43,518 nt of DNA, from assembly GCA_002338715.1 (NCBI GenBank), contig DDIR01000062.1, positions 49,123 to 92,640 on the forward strand, read 5' to 3'. Shown here piece by piece: positions 25,218 through 33,337 of this stretch. The translations under genes were made by a program, and so were the position numbers. Origin of the DNA: Phycisphaerales bacterium UBA1845. Lineage in GTDB: Bacteria > Planctomycetota > Phycisphaerae > UBA1845. Under the pieces are notes generated by a model. It had not been told where the DNA came from, ran no database searches, and was given only the letters and a program-made list of their open reading frames with translations. Each line of letters opens with the position of its first letter. The first letter of the stretch is position 1.

Positions 25218-26135
25218 ATGCGTGTGGTGTTCATGGGAAATCATACGGTAGGTGTCCGAACGCTAAATGCGCTGCGCCAATCGTGTGACGTCACCGGCGT
25301 CATCGCCCATCCGGAAGATGCCGAAGACGGCGTCCGATACGAATCGGTTTATGACTTCGCGAAAGGGAAAGGACTAACCGTCGAGCGCCTCCAGCCGACC
25401 GATGAGCACTTTCAGGCATTCGTTCGCCAAGCCAACCCGGACCTTATCTGGCTGACCGACTACCGATACATCATTCCGAAACAAACACTCGAAATTCCCC
25501 GGCATGGAACCGTCAATCTGCACCCAAGCCTGCTGCCGAAGTATCGCGGGCGAGCGCCTTTGAACTGGGCAATTATTGAAGGTGAATCGCGACTGGGTTT
25601 GACTGCGCATTTTGTATCCGAAGCAATCGACGCGGGTGATATCATCGCACAGCGTTCGTTTGAACTCACCCCCGACGAAGATGTTGGCAACGCCCTCGAA
25701 AAACTGTATCCGATGTATGCGGACATCGCCGCCCAGGTGCTCGATGACTTCAACCGCAACGTGATCAAGCGAACGCCACAGCCGAGCGGGGACCACAAAG
25801 TCTATCCGAAACGTCGGCCCGAGGACGGTTGGATTGATTGGCGAGAGTCTGCACGTAACATCTGCAACCTCGTGCGCGGCGTGGCTCGACCTTATCCCGG
25901 TGCGTTTGGATTTGTAGGCGAGCGACGGGTGACGATATGGAAATGCGCGGTGGAAGAACGCGATTCCGACGCATCCGCTGGGACGATCGTCGATATTGGG
26001 TCGGATGGATCGATCAATATCGCATGCGGTAGCGGCACGTTGATTGCGTGGGACTATTCAATCGACCATGCGCACGAACTAGAAGTAGCCGACCGTTTTG
26101 AATTGGAACACCGGACGACGATGAGCGTGGGATAA
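25218..26135 (+). CDS. Sugar N-formyltransferase (methionyl-tRNA formyltransferase-like)
   Basis: This is a 305-aa enzyme with the N10-formyl-tetrahydrofolate formyltransferase fold. NLHPSLLPKYRGRAPLNWAII carries the catalytic N-x-H pair and the SLLP folate loop; EAIDAGDIIAQ supplies the catalytic Asp. RPEDGWIDWRESA and RPYPGAFGF at the C-terminus match ArnA-N/Fmt-like enzymes. Position inside a nonulosonate operon points to a nucleotide sugar rather than Met-tRNA as substrate. The best candidate is the free 4-amine made by PseC, since no PseH acetyltransferase is present; this is inference. A second role as housekeeping Fmt is less likely from context. AAGG lies about 10 nt upstream of the ATG. 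Confidence 0.85.
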   Translation: MRVVFMGNHTVGVRTLNALRQSCDVTGVIAHPEDAEDGVRYESVYDFAKGKGLTVERLQPTDEHFQAFVRQANPDLIWLTDYRYIIPKQTLEIPRHGTVNLHPSLLPKYRGRAPLNWAIIEGESRLGLTAHFVSEAIDAGDIIAQRSFELTPDEDVGNALEKLYPMYADIAAQVLDDFNRNVIKRTPQPSGDHKVYPKRRPEDGWIDWRESARNICNLVRGVARPYPGAFGFVGERRVTIWKCAVEERDSDASAGTIVDIGSDGSINIACGSGTLIAWDYSIDHAHELEVADRFELEHRTTMSVG

Positions 26136-26140
26136 GCACG

Positions 26141-26755
26141 ATGCAATGCGATTTGACGCATGACATTCAAAAGGTCGCCTCGTACTTTGGCGAGCGGCTC
26201 GAGCGCTTCGGCGCCGGCATTTCCGCGTTGGATTACGGTTCGCAGGCCAGCCAACAGGCCCGTTTCAACGTGCTGATCGACGCGTGCGACTATCAAGGCA
26301 GAGAAGTTTTGGATGTCGGCTGCGGTTTGGGCGACTTTGGCGCACTGCTCGCAGAACAAGTCCCCAGCGCCCAATACACCGGCATCGACGTCTGCGAAGG
26401 GATGGTCAAGCAAGCCCGTCAGCGCGGATTCGAAGCGCACCACATGGACATTCTCTCCGATCCCAGCGCACCGTCAGCCGACATCGTCATCGCCAACGGC
26501 ATCTTCTATTTGCTTGAGGGCGACTGCGAACGAAAAATGCAGGCGCTCATCTCGCGTATGTATGGCCTCGCCCGCGAAACGCTCATCTTCACCTCGCTGA
26601 GCAACTGGCACGACATCGAAGACGACGATGAATTTCGCGCCGACCCGATGAAAACGCTGCAATTCTGCCGCACGCTTTCGCCGTTCGTCTGCCTGCGCCA
26701 CGACTATCTGCCGCACGATTTTTGCATTTCGATTCGCCGAAAGCGGGTGGGCTGA
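26141..26755 (+). CDS. Class I SAM-dependent methyltransferase
   Basis: This is a 204-aa protein with SAM loop VLDVGCGLGDFGALL near residue 51, GIDVCEGMVKQAR at the second strand and ADIVIANGIFYLL at motif II. A C-terminal HDYLPHDFCISIRRK closes the fold. It starts 5 nt after the formyltransferase stop and its stop shares bases with the WbqC start (TGATG), so it is part of the operon. It is the third methyltransferase in the cluster. The substrate is unknown. Confidence 0.8.
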   Translation: MQCDLTHDIQKVASYFGERLERFGAGISALDYGSQASQQARFNVLIDACDYQGREVLDVGCGLGDFGALLAEQVPSAQYTGIDVCEGMVKQARQRGFEAHHMDILSDPSAPSADIVIANGIFYLLEGDCERKMQALISRMYGLARETLIFTSLSNWHDIEDDDEFRADPMKTLQFCRTLSPFVCLRHDYLPHDFCISIRRKRVG

Positions 26756-27468
26756 TGATCGTGTCAATCAATCAGCCGGCGTATCTGCCCTGGCTCGGGT
26801 ATTTTGAACGCATCGCAAGCAGCGATGTTCACGTGATTCTCGACCATGTGCAGTTTGAAAAAAACAGCTTCGTCAATCGCAACCGCGTGCTCACTGCCGA
26901 CGGGCCGACCTGGCTGACGGTGCCCATCAAGACCAAAGGCCGCTTCGGCGAACTGCCCATCTGCGACGTCGAGATCGATAATCAACTCCCCTGGCGACGC
27001 AAGCATTGGCAGACGTTGCAGCAGGCCTACAGTCAAGCCGAGCACTTCAGAGAGCACGCTGCGTTTTTCGCCGACGCGTACGCGCAAGAGTGGACGTGCC
27101 TCGGCGCCCTTTGCCAACACATGACGCGATACCTGCTCGATCAATTCGGCATCGATACGAAATGCGTCATGAGTTCAACGCTCAACCTCAAGAGTCGCCG
27201 CAGTGAGCTGCTGCTCGAACTGTGCCAATCGCTTGGCGCGGATGAATACGTGTCCGGTGTATTGGGACGCGACTATCTCGACATCAAGCCTTTTGAAGAC
27301 GCGGGCGTTGGCGTTTCCTTTCAGGATTACAAACATCCGGCCTACGCACAGATGCGCGGGCAAGAATTCGTATCACACATGTCAGCCGTCGATCTGCTGT
27401 TCAATCATGGCCCCGCAAGTCGCGACGTCCTGCTCAACCAAGCCCACGTTTCGCAGGAGTGCCCATGA
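26755..27468 (+). CDS. WbqC family protein
   Basis: This is a 237-aa protein starting MIVSINQPAYLPWLGYFERI, the WbqC family hallmark, followed by VQFEKNSFVNRNRVL and WLTVPIKTKG, with a central HWQTLQQAYSQA and a C-terminal LGRDYLDIKPFEDAGV. WbqC proteins occur in O-antigen and nonulosonate loci and are thought to help modify sugar amines, but the reaction is not well defined. The start overlaps the previous stop in TGATG, and the stop overlaps the cytidylyltransferase ATG. The position between the methyltransferase and the CMP-sugar activator supports a role in decorating the same sugar. Confidence 0.88.
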   Translation: MIVSINQPAYLPWLGYFERIASSDVHVILDHVQFEKNSFVNRNRVLTADGPTWLTVPIKTKGRFGELPICDVEIDNQLPWRRKHWQTLQQAYSQAEHFREHAAFFADAYAQEWTCLGALCQHMTRYLLDQFGIDTKCVMSSTLNLKSRRSELLLELCQSLGADEYVSGVLGRDYLDIKPFEDAGVGVSFQDYKHPAYAQMRGQEFVSHMSAVDLLFNHGPASRDVLLNQAHVSQECP

Positions 27469-28178
27469 ACGAATCGTGCAAGCCCATCGCCATCATCCCC
27501 GCACGCGGCGGATCAAAACGCTTTCCGGGAAAGAACATCGCCCAACTAGGCGGCAAGCCGTTGCTCGCGTGGTCGATCGAAGCCGCCCGCGTCTCAGACA
27601 TATTCGACGAAGTCTACGTGTCGTCCGACGATGCGGCGATCCTGAAACTCGCCGAAGAGTATGGCGCCGTCCCCCACATCCGCGACAAGCAGTTGGCCAA
27701 CGACACCACCAGCGTCGCCGAAGTGTGTGCGGAAATCGGTGCGGACCTGATGACCGAACCCAATCCAGGCAAGGTCCCGAACCCGAACCGCGTCATCGTC
27801 GCCCTGCTGCCGACAAGTCCGTTTCGCAGCCCCGCGACGATCCGCAGCGCATACGACCTCTTTTCAGAGAAAAACGCCGACGCCCTCATGAGCGTCTCGC
27901 CATTGGAGCACCCGCCCGAGTGGGCGATGACGGTCAAAGACCAGTTGCTCAAACCTTGTGATCCGCTGTCATACAACACGCCGCGCAATCAACTGCCGCA
28001 ATCCGTTCGCGGTGACGGGCTTATCATGATGGCCAAGCTGGCGTATCTTGAAACCCATCGCTCGTTCGTCGGTCCGCGCACGCTGGCGTTTTCCTCGCCG
28101 CCGGGCGAAACTGTCGACATTGACGAACCTGCGGATTTGCTTTGGGCGGAATTTCTTTTGTCGCGCCGGGAGAATTGA
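27465..28178 (+). CDS. pseF: CMP-nonulosonate cytidylyltransferase (PseF-like)
   Basis: This is a 237-aa nucleotidyltransferase that activates the nonulosonic acid with CTP to CMP-sugar. The signature IAIIPARGGSKRFPGKNI occurs at the N-terminus, VYVSSDDAAIL follows, and ALLPTSPFRSPATIRSA matches the CMP-sialate/Pse/Leg synthetase family. A C-terminal GETVDIDEPADLLWAE motif is also typical. The start is ATG 27465, overlapping the WbqC stop (ATGA). The symbol rests on the PseB/C/G context; on sequence alone it could be NeuA or LegF type. Confidence 0.88.
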   Translation: MNESCKPIAIIPARGGSKRFPGKNIAQLGGKPLLAWSIEAARVSDIFDEVYVSSDDAAILKLAEEYGAVPHIRDKQLANDTTSVAEVCAEIGADLMTEPNPGKVPNPNRVIVALLPTSPFRSPATIRSAYDLFSEKNADALMSVSPLEHPPEWAMTVKDQLLKPCDPLSYNTPRNQLPQSVRGDGLIMMAKLAYLETHRSFVGPRTLAFSSPPGETVDIDEPADLLWAEFLLSRREN

Positions 28179-28180
28179 AC

Positions 28181-28861
28181 GTGAATGTACTTGTCATCGC
28201 CGCCCATCCGGACGACGAAGTGCTTGGTTGCGGCGGAACGATCGCCCGCCTGTCCGCCGAGGGAAATCAGGTGCATGTCGTGATCATGGGCGAAGGCATC
28301 ACCGCGCGTCACAGCGATCGAAGTGATGCCAATCCCAATGCCCTCAGTTCACTTCATGCCCACGCCAGTCGTGCGGGTCAGATTCTCGGCGCGATCTCGG
28401 TCGAAGTGCTCGACCTGCCCGACAACCGCTTCGACACCGTGCCGATGCTCGACATCAACAAACGCGTCGAACGCCTCGTCGAAAAACATCGCCCGGACGT
28501 TATCTACACCCACCATGCCGGTGACTTGAACCTCGACCACGTCATCACGCATCGCGCGGTCTTGACCGCAACCCGGCCGATGTCGAAGTCAGCCGTCAAA
28601 ACGATCTATGCGTTTGAAGTCGCCTCATCGAGCGAATGGTCATTTGGTGCGACCGGTCCTGCGTTTTCGCCGAATGTGTTTGTCGACATTGAGAAGTTCA
28701 TCGATGCGAAGTGTGAGGCCATGTCCGCGTACGAATCCGAAGCCCGCGACTTTCCGCATCCGCGCTCGACGCAGGCCCTTCGCGCCCAGGCCACACGCTG
28801 GGGCGCTGCTTGCGGATGTGCGGCGGCTGAAGCATTCCAGCTCATCCGCGACATCCGCTAA
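28181..28861 (+). CDS. PIG-L/LmbE family deacetylase
   Basis: This is a 226-aa zinc-dependent N-deacetylase. VIAAHPDDEVLGCGG at residues 4-18 carries the zinc-binding HPDDE, and HHAGDLNLDHVITHRA around residue 109 supplies the third ligand region. Family members remove acetyl groups from GlcNAc-containing compounds. The start is GTG 28181, with GGGAGA about 7 nt upstream, 2 nt after the pseF stop; a frame extension into pseF is not coding. As the last gene of the operon it could deacetylate the sugar at N5 or N7, freeing an amine for methylation or another acyl group. That order of steps is inference. Confidence 0.9.
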   Translation: MNVLVIAAHPDDEVLGCGGTIARLSAEGNQVHVVIMGEGITARHSDRSDANPNALSSLHAHASRAGQILGAISVEVLDLPDNRFDTVPMLDINKRVERLVEKHRPDVIYTHHAGDLNLDHVITHRAVLTATRPMSKSAVKTIYAFEVASSSEWSFGATGPAFSPNVFVDIEKFIDAKCEAMSAYESEARDFPHPRSTQALRAQATRWGAACGCAAAEAFQLIRDIR

Positions 28862-28885
28862 GCGCCCTGTTTCCGCGATCATCCT

Positions 28886-30412
28886 CTAATCACAGCACTC
28901 ACCTTCGTACTCAACGTTGACGCCCGCGACGGCTGCGTAGCACGAATTGCCATAGGTCTGTCCATCGCACCCACAAACCGGATCGTAGATATGGGAACAA
29001 GTTCCGGGCGGCGGCGTGCATTCGCCGATTTCGTCACACTCCCCTGAAGGTCGGTTGCAATATTCATCACCAAAGCAATCCGTGTCGCTGACGCATGCCG
29101 CAGCACATGGACCACTATACTGTACACCAACGTCAGCTAGGGTAGCGGAACAGGCGTTTCGATACGTCTTTCCATCGCAACCGCAAACAGGGTCTAACGC
29201 ATCGTTACATGGTGCCCCTCCCCGGCAAACTCCGGGCGCATCGCAATCGCCAATAGGGCGAAAACAAAGTATCGCAACAACTTCGCTGCAGTCCAAGTTG
29301 CTCGTGCAATTTGAAACGCACGGCCCATCCCAATCAACATTTGCTCCCGCCTGCAATGCAATGCACGCATTGTCGTAAGTTAATCCGTCGCAACCGCACA
29401 CTGGATCAAAGACCAGTGGGCATGATTGAGGATTCTCAGCACACGCACCAAACTCATCTGAGCAGCCCTCCTTCAAACAAAACTGGTCGATATCGCATTC
29501 CGTATCGTTACGACATTGCTCTGGACACGCCCCGTCTGACGCAACACTTTGACCTGATTCGCTTGCCACACAATGATTTGAATAGGTCTGTCCATCACAT
29601 CCGCAGACTGGATCGAATACCGAAGGGCAGTTCTGCGGTGTTGGAACACATACGCCGTCGCCACCGCACTCACTATCAGGTTTCGAGCAAAAATGATGCG
29701 GATCACAATCTGAATTCTGCACGCACGAAGGTGGCAAACATTCCCCTAAATAAGCAACGTTGATACGCTGAGAAGCAGCATCGCAGATATTGAAGAATGT
29801 TTGCCCATCACATCCACAAACCGGATCGTACACTTGCGGGCATGACTGCAGAGTCGCCTCGCAGACACCTCCACCGTCACATTCGCCAATGCCCTTGGCG
29901 CAATACGCAAAGAAACCCGTACATTCTACATTATCTTGGCATTCGATCGCGCATGGCCCATCGAATTCAATGTTTGCTCCTGCTTCTCTGGCCTTACAGG
30001 CATTACCGTAGGTCTGACCATCGCAACCACACACCGGATCGAATACCGCCGGGCACACATCCGGTTTCAAAATGCACGCGCCCGTCGAACCGCAACCGTC
30101 TTCGGTGAGGCACATTTCGTCGGGATTGCACTCGCTGTTGTCGACGCAACCAGGAGGGCATAGCGGAAGCGGACCGGTGAAGTTCCCCTGCATCACCCCA
30201 TAGTCGATTAAATCGACATCGCAGTCGCCGTCGAGATCGCCGATCGGCCGCCCAGTCTCATCGACGATAACGTCAACAGGCGTGCCACAGCACACGTCCT
30301 GGTCGTCCGTCACACCGTCGCTGTCTTCATCGCAAACAGCACCGGCCCATACCGCGAGCGGGGTACAAATCGCCAGACAGAAAGCGCAGAACGAACGCAT
30401 GCGAAGAGTCAT
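28886..30412 (-). CDS. Secreted protein with six Kazal-type units and a dockerin-like segment
   Basis: This is a 508-aa protein. Residues 1-23 form a signal peptide (FCAFCLAICTPLAVWAGA). A calcium-repeat/dockerin-like stretch with GDLDGDCDVDLIDYG follows (about residues 55-80). Then six units of about 70 residues each pair a small Cys-rich module (NSECNPDEMC-like) with a Kazal-like domain, CP-x-V-x-DPVCGCDGQTYGN-x-C. Spacing C2-x7-C3-x10-C4 fits the Kazal serine protease inhibitor fold, with an extra Cys in CGCDG. The residue at the inhibitor P1 position differs among units (A, Q, S, L, D, H). The start is ATG 30412, with AAGGA 6 nt upstream. It is probably an extracellular protease inhibitor or adhesive protein; the function is inferred from the fold. 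Confidence 0.85.
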   Translation of the reverse strand: MTLRMRSFCAFCLAICTPLAVWAGAVCDEDSDGVTDDQDVCCGTPVDVIVDETGRPIGDLDGDCDVDLIDYGVMQGNFTGPLPLCPPGCVDNSECNPDEMCLTEDGCGSTGACILKPDVCPAVFDPVCGCDGQTYGNACKAREAGANIEFDGPCAIECQDNVECTGFFAYCAKGIGECDGGGVCEATLQSCPQVYDPVCGCDGQTFFNICDAASQRINVAYLGECLPPSCVQNSDCDPHHFCSKPDSECGGDGVCVPTPQNCPSVFDPVCGCDGQTYSNHCVASESGQSVASDGACPEQCRNDTECDIDQFCLKEGCSDEFGACAENPQSCPLVFDPVCGCDGLTYDNACIALQAGANVDWDGPCVSNCTSNLDCSEVVAILCFRPIGDCDAPGVCRGGAPCNDALDPVCGCDGKTYRNACSATLADVGVQYSGPCAAACVSDTDCFGDEYCNRPSGECDEIGECTPPPGTCSHIYDPVCGCDGQTYGNSCYAAVAGVNVEYEGECCD

Positions 30413-30628
30413 AGTGTTTCCTTCTCTTCAGATTTCGACTGTTCAATCTGAACCGGCCGATGAGACTCGCAGTACTTGCGACCAGAATTGAATAGTCCAG
30501 ATTCCCGGTGGTCTTGACAATACCAGCCAGCCACGTTTGATTTTAACAGATTTGTCGACGGAAACCCGTGCCGTCGAATTGCGTTGGCCACGGATTGAGA
30601 CCACAATAGCGGTTTCATTCGGCGGAAA

Positions 30629-31612
30629 ATGGAAGAAACCCGCCGTCACGACCCCGAATCACGGATTCTTGCAGTGCCCGACTACAAAGTTGACGTAGAC
30701 GCCTACAACGGACCGCTCGACCTGCTGCTGTTTCTGATCCGGCGCAACGAGGTGGATATCTACGATATCCCCATCACCCAGATCACCGAGCAATACATCG
30801 CCTATGTCCGCGTGCTCGAAAATCTCGACCCGAACCTAGCCGCAGACTTCATCGTGATGGCGGCTACGCTCATGGAAATCAAATCGCGGACCCTTCTGCC
30901 CAAACCGCCGGTGGTCGAAGAAGAAGATGAATTCATCGACCCGCGGATGGAACTCGTCCGACAACTTCTCGACTACAAGCGGTTCAAGGATGCAGCCGCC
31001 ACCCTTGAAGACGCGATGACCGAACGGGCCGAACGCCATGAACGCGTCCCGGTTGTCCCGCGCATCAGCGACGATGAAGTCGACCTCGACGACGTGCAGA
31101 TCTGGGATCTCATCGCCGCGTTCCAGAAAGTGCTCGACGCGACTGGCGTTCGCAATCGTCAACACGAGGTGCTCTACGACGACACACCCATCGCGCTGCA
31201 TGCAGCCGACATTCTCGACATCCTGAGTCGCAACAAGGAAGGTCAGGTTTTTCAGAAACTGTTCGAAGGCCGCACCAAGTCGCAACTCATCGGACTGTTT
31301 CTCGCCGTCCTCGAACTCATTCGCAAGAACCGCATCCGCGCCGTGCAGAAACAAGAGTTTGACGAAATCCAGATTCAACTGCTCGACGATCAACCGATTA
31401 CCGTCGATGAGGAATCCGACTATCGCTCCAATCCGAACGACGTGTTGAATGCATTCCACGAAACGGAAGCCGACTACGCCGACGAGATTCCTGACGACGA
31501 AGATGAGATCGACGTCGAAGACGATGCGGACGACGAAGTTAAAATGTTTGACGAAGAACCCGAGATTGAGTCACCTGAACCCATGGATGACGTGAAGGAA
31601 CCGGTCGAATGA
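30629..31612 (+). CDS. scpA: Segregation and condensation protein A
   Basis: This is a 327-aa kleisin-type subunit that bridges SMC heads with ScpB in chromosome segregation. The N-terminal domain reads YKVDVDAYNGPLDLLLFLIRRNEVDIYDIPI, then ADFIVMAATLMEIKSRTLLP, a family signature. The C-terminal winged helix contains VFQKLFEGRTKSQLIGLFLAVLELIR. The last 50 residues are an unusually long acidic tail (DDEDEIDVEDDADDE..). scpB is not adjacent. A TTGACA at 30514-30519 lies about 110 nt upstream, with AT-rich sequence after it, and may be its -35 region; I did not find a clear -10. It overlaps ridA by 4 nt (ATGA). Confidence 0.93.
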   Translation: MEETRRHDPESRILAVPDYKVDVDAYNGPLDLLLFLIRRNEVDIYDIPITQITEQYIAYVRVLENLDPNLAADFIVMAATLMEIKSRTLLPKPPVVEEEDEFIDPRMELVRQLLDYKRFKDAAATLEDAMTERAERHERVPVVPRISDDEVDLDDVQIWDLIAAFQKVLDATGVRNRQHEVLYDDTPIALHAADILDILSRNKEGQVFQKLFEGRTKSQLIGLFLAVLELIRKNRIRAVQKQEFDEIQIQLLDDQPITVDEESDYRSNPNDVLNAFHETEADYADEIPDDEDEIDVEDDADDEVKMFDEEPEIESPEPMDDVKEPVE

Positions 31613-32067
31613 AGCCTTCAGAGAAACTTGCAGAGCTGAACCTGTCGCTGCCGACCGTCGCCCAGCCGGTGGGCATGTACGTCCCCGCCAAAGTCGTCGG
31701 CAACCTCGCCTACACCAGCGGGCAGATTCCGCTGCAAGGTGGCGAAGTTTTGTATCAAGGCAAAGTTGGCGACAGCGTCAGCCTTGAAGACGCACAGGCA
31801 GCGGCGAAGATCTGCGCGCTCAACGCCCTCGCCGCAATTGCTTCGGTCGCAGGCGGCATCGACAAGATCAAGAGCATCGTGCGGGTCTGCGTGTTTGTCG
31901 CATCCCCGCCGGATTTCACCGATCAACCGAAAGTCGCCAACGGCGCGAGCACCTTGTGCGGTGAACTGTTCGGTGAAGCCGGCAAACACGTCCGCAGTGC
32001 TGTGGGTGTCGCGTCACTGCCGCTCAATGCATCGGTCGAACTCGAGATGGTCGCAGAGCTAGGTTGA
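31609..32067 (+). CDS. RidA family (YjgF/UK114) protein
   Basis: This is a 152-aa small trimeric protein that hydrolyses reactive enamine/imine intermediates from PLP enzymes. It belongs to the longer RidA-like subgroup (YjgH/TdcF-like sequences start in the same way). Marks are VGNLAYTSGQIPLQGG, AAKICALNALAAIASVAGGIDKI, VRVCVFVAS and the C-terminal RSAVGVASLPLNASVELEMVA, where the Arg binds the substrate carboxylate. Its start overlaps the scpA stop, giving coupled translation although the functions look unrelated. Confidence 0.92.
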   Translation: MKPSEKLAELNLSLPTVAQPVGMYVPAKVVGNLAYTSGQIPLQGGEVLYQGKVGDSVSLEDAQAAAKICALNALAAIASVAGGIDKIKSIVRVCVFVASPPDFTDQPKVANGASTLCGELFGEAGKHVRSAVGVASLPLNASVELEMVAELG

Positions 32068-32089
32068 TGACCGGCTATCGCCAAACTAC

Positions 32090-32119
32090 TTGATCACCCA
32101 TTGACTCTTGTCTTATACT
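32090..32119 (+). promoter_or_regulatory. Possible promoter of the lipoprotein gene
   Basis: TTGATC (32090-32095) is followed after 18 nt by TATACT (32114-32119), matching the consensus at 4 and 5 of 6 positions. It would give a leader of about 40 nt before the ATG at 32166. Confidence 0.4.
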
Positions 32120-32165
32120 TCCCCTGAAACGCCGGGCCGAAATCCTTAACCACAGGAGAATGTTG

Positions 32166-32888
32166 ATGCGAAAGGCTTCAATGCTGAGACGGAAACTGTA
32201 CCTATTGAGCATGACCTGCGCGATTGGCCTGTCGCTTGCCGCGTGCCAGGTCAGCGTCGTCGAGAATGATGACGGGACAATTGACATCATCGTGGAATCG
32301 TGCTTGCTCGGAACGTTCGAAGGCGACGCCAACTATTCAATTTCAACCCGAAGCGGCGACAGCGAACCGTTTAACGTCGAGTCGACGTCGCGCCACGCGA
32401 TCACATTCGGCGACGATTTCAAACCGATGTCCTTCCCGCTGATGTTGGGCCAGCTTTCGACAGCTCAGCCGGACGACCTGACCGACATGCCGGAAATCGA
32501 TTTCTTCGAGAATTCAGGCACGCAGAACTTCAGTTGGGTCACGCGCGAGACGATTGGCGAAGGTTTCCGCGATGTCCGCACCGATGCCACGTTTGAAATC
32601 AACAGTGCGCTTTTCGAGAAAACGCGCTTCCGCGTTGAGTATGATTTTCAGGGGCAGCAGTTCTTCTTCAACGAAATCGAAGACGACCCCCAAAACGACG
32701 ACGATGCCGACTCAAGCGTCACATTCTTCGGCAATTACGTTTTGGAAGGCGAGTTGTCGGACCCGAACACGCTCAACTACAGTTCATCGACCGAGCAGAC
32801 GGTGAACGGCGTCGAGATCGATTTTGAGGAAACAATCACCGGCGAAGGCTCGGGGACGTTTATATTAAGCACGAGCGTGCAATTTTGA
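32166..32888 (+). CDS. Putative lipoprotein of unknown function
   Basis: This is a 240-aa protein with a lipoprotein signal peptide: positive residues, a hydrophobic stretch (LYLLSMTCAIGLSLAAC) and the lipobox SLAAC near residue 27. The mature part is rich in Asp, Glu, Ser, Thr and aromatic residues, with regular beta-like alternation. It has no domain I recognise. The start is ATG 32166, with AGGAG 7 nt upstream; the ATG at 32160 touches the AGGAG and is too close. It stands alone between ridA and the convergent [2Fe-2S] gene. A surface or periplasmic location is likely. Confidence 0.75.
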   Translation: MRKASMLRRKLYLLSMTCAIGLSLAACQVSVVENDDGTIDIIVESCLLGTFEGDANYSISTRSGDSEPFNVESTSRHAITFGDDFKPMSFPLMLGQLSTAQPDDLTDMPEIDFFENSGTQNFSWVTRETIGEGFRDVRTDATFEINSALFEKTRFRVEYDFQGQQFFFNEIEDDPQNDDDADSSVTFFGNYVLEGELSDPNTLNYSSSTEQTVNGVEIDFEETITGEGSGTFILSTSVQF

Positions 32889-32913
32889 TCCAAGCGGCGA
32901 ATACAGAGCCAAA

Positions 32914-33177
32914 CTAGAACTTATTCTTGGGCTGCTTGGTCTTGATGTACTCAGAACGCTTTTCGGCGTAATCATCGCCGATGACCTCTTCGGTCTCAAA
33001 CCGATCGGGGGCATCGGCGATCTTCTTTAGAAATGGAATGCACCACCCGCACCCGGTCCCCGCGCCAAGGCACTCCGTCATCTGGCTCGGCCGAGTCGGT
33101 TTGGTCCGCCGCGAAAAATTTAGCAACTTTCTCAGCGGAACGTGGTAACAATAGCAGATCTTGTCGTCGAGATTCAT
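32914..33177 (-). CDS. Bfd-like [2Fe-2S]-binding protein
   Basis: This is an 87-aa protein. Residues 1-57 are a Bfd/NirB-middle type [2Fe-2S] domain: KICYCYHVPLRKLL provides the first CxC pair, and ECLGAGTGCGWCIP the second pair (C-x4-C). In bacterioferritin-associated ferredoxin such a domain passes electrons to release stored iron, and similar domains occur in nitrite reductases. The last 30 residues (EKRSEYIKTKQPKNKF) are charged. I chose ATG 33177; a longer upstream frame lacks family support. No bacterioferritin gene is in the window, so the partner is unknown. Confidence 0.85.
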   Translation of the reverse strand: MNLDDKICYCYHVPLRKLLNFSRRTKPTRPSQMTECLGAGTGCGWCIPFLKKIADAPDRFETEEVIGDDYAEKRSEYIKTKQPKNKF

Positions 33178-33337
33178 TGACCCAATTGTTCCACGGGTTG
33201 ACCCCAATATCAACTCGCGGGCTGCCTGCAAGGGACGCAATTGCCGGGTCGCATGAATGGTCGGGCCGATGCGCAAGCCATTTGAACCTAACTCGTATCG
33301 TACTTGGCACCCCAAGTCCCTTCAGGAGATCGGGATC

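Noticed and set aside
28886..30412. Repeated DNA that might be a CRISPR array or minisatellite
   Set aside because: The repeats are about 210 bp, in frame and encode Kazal units with synonymous changes; they are coding repeats.
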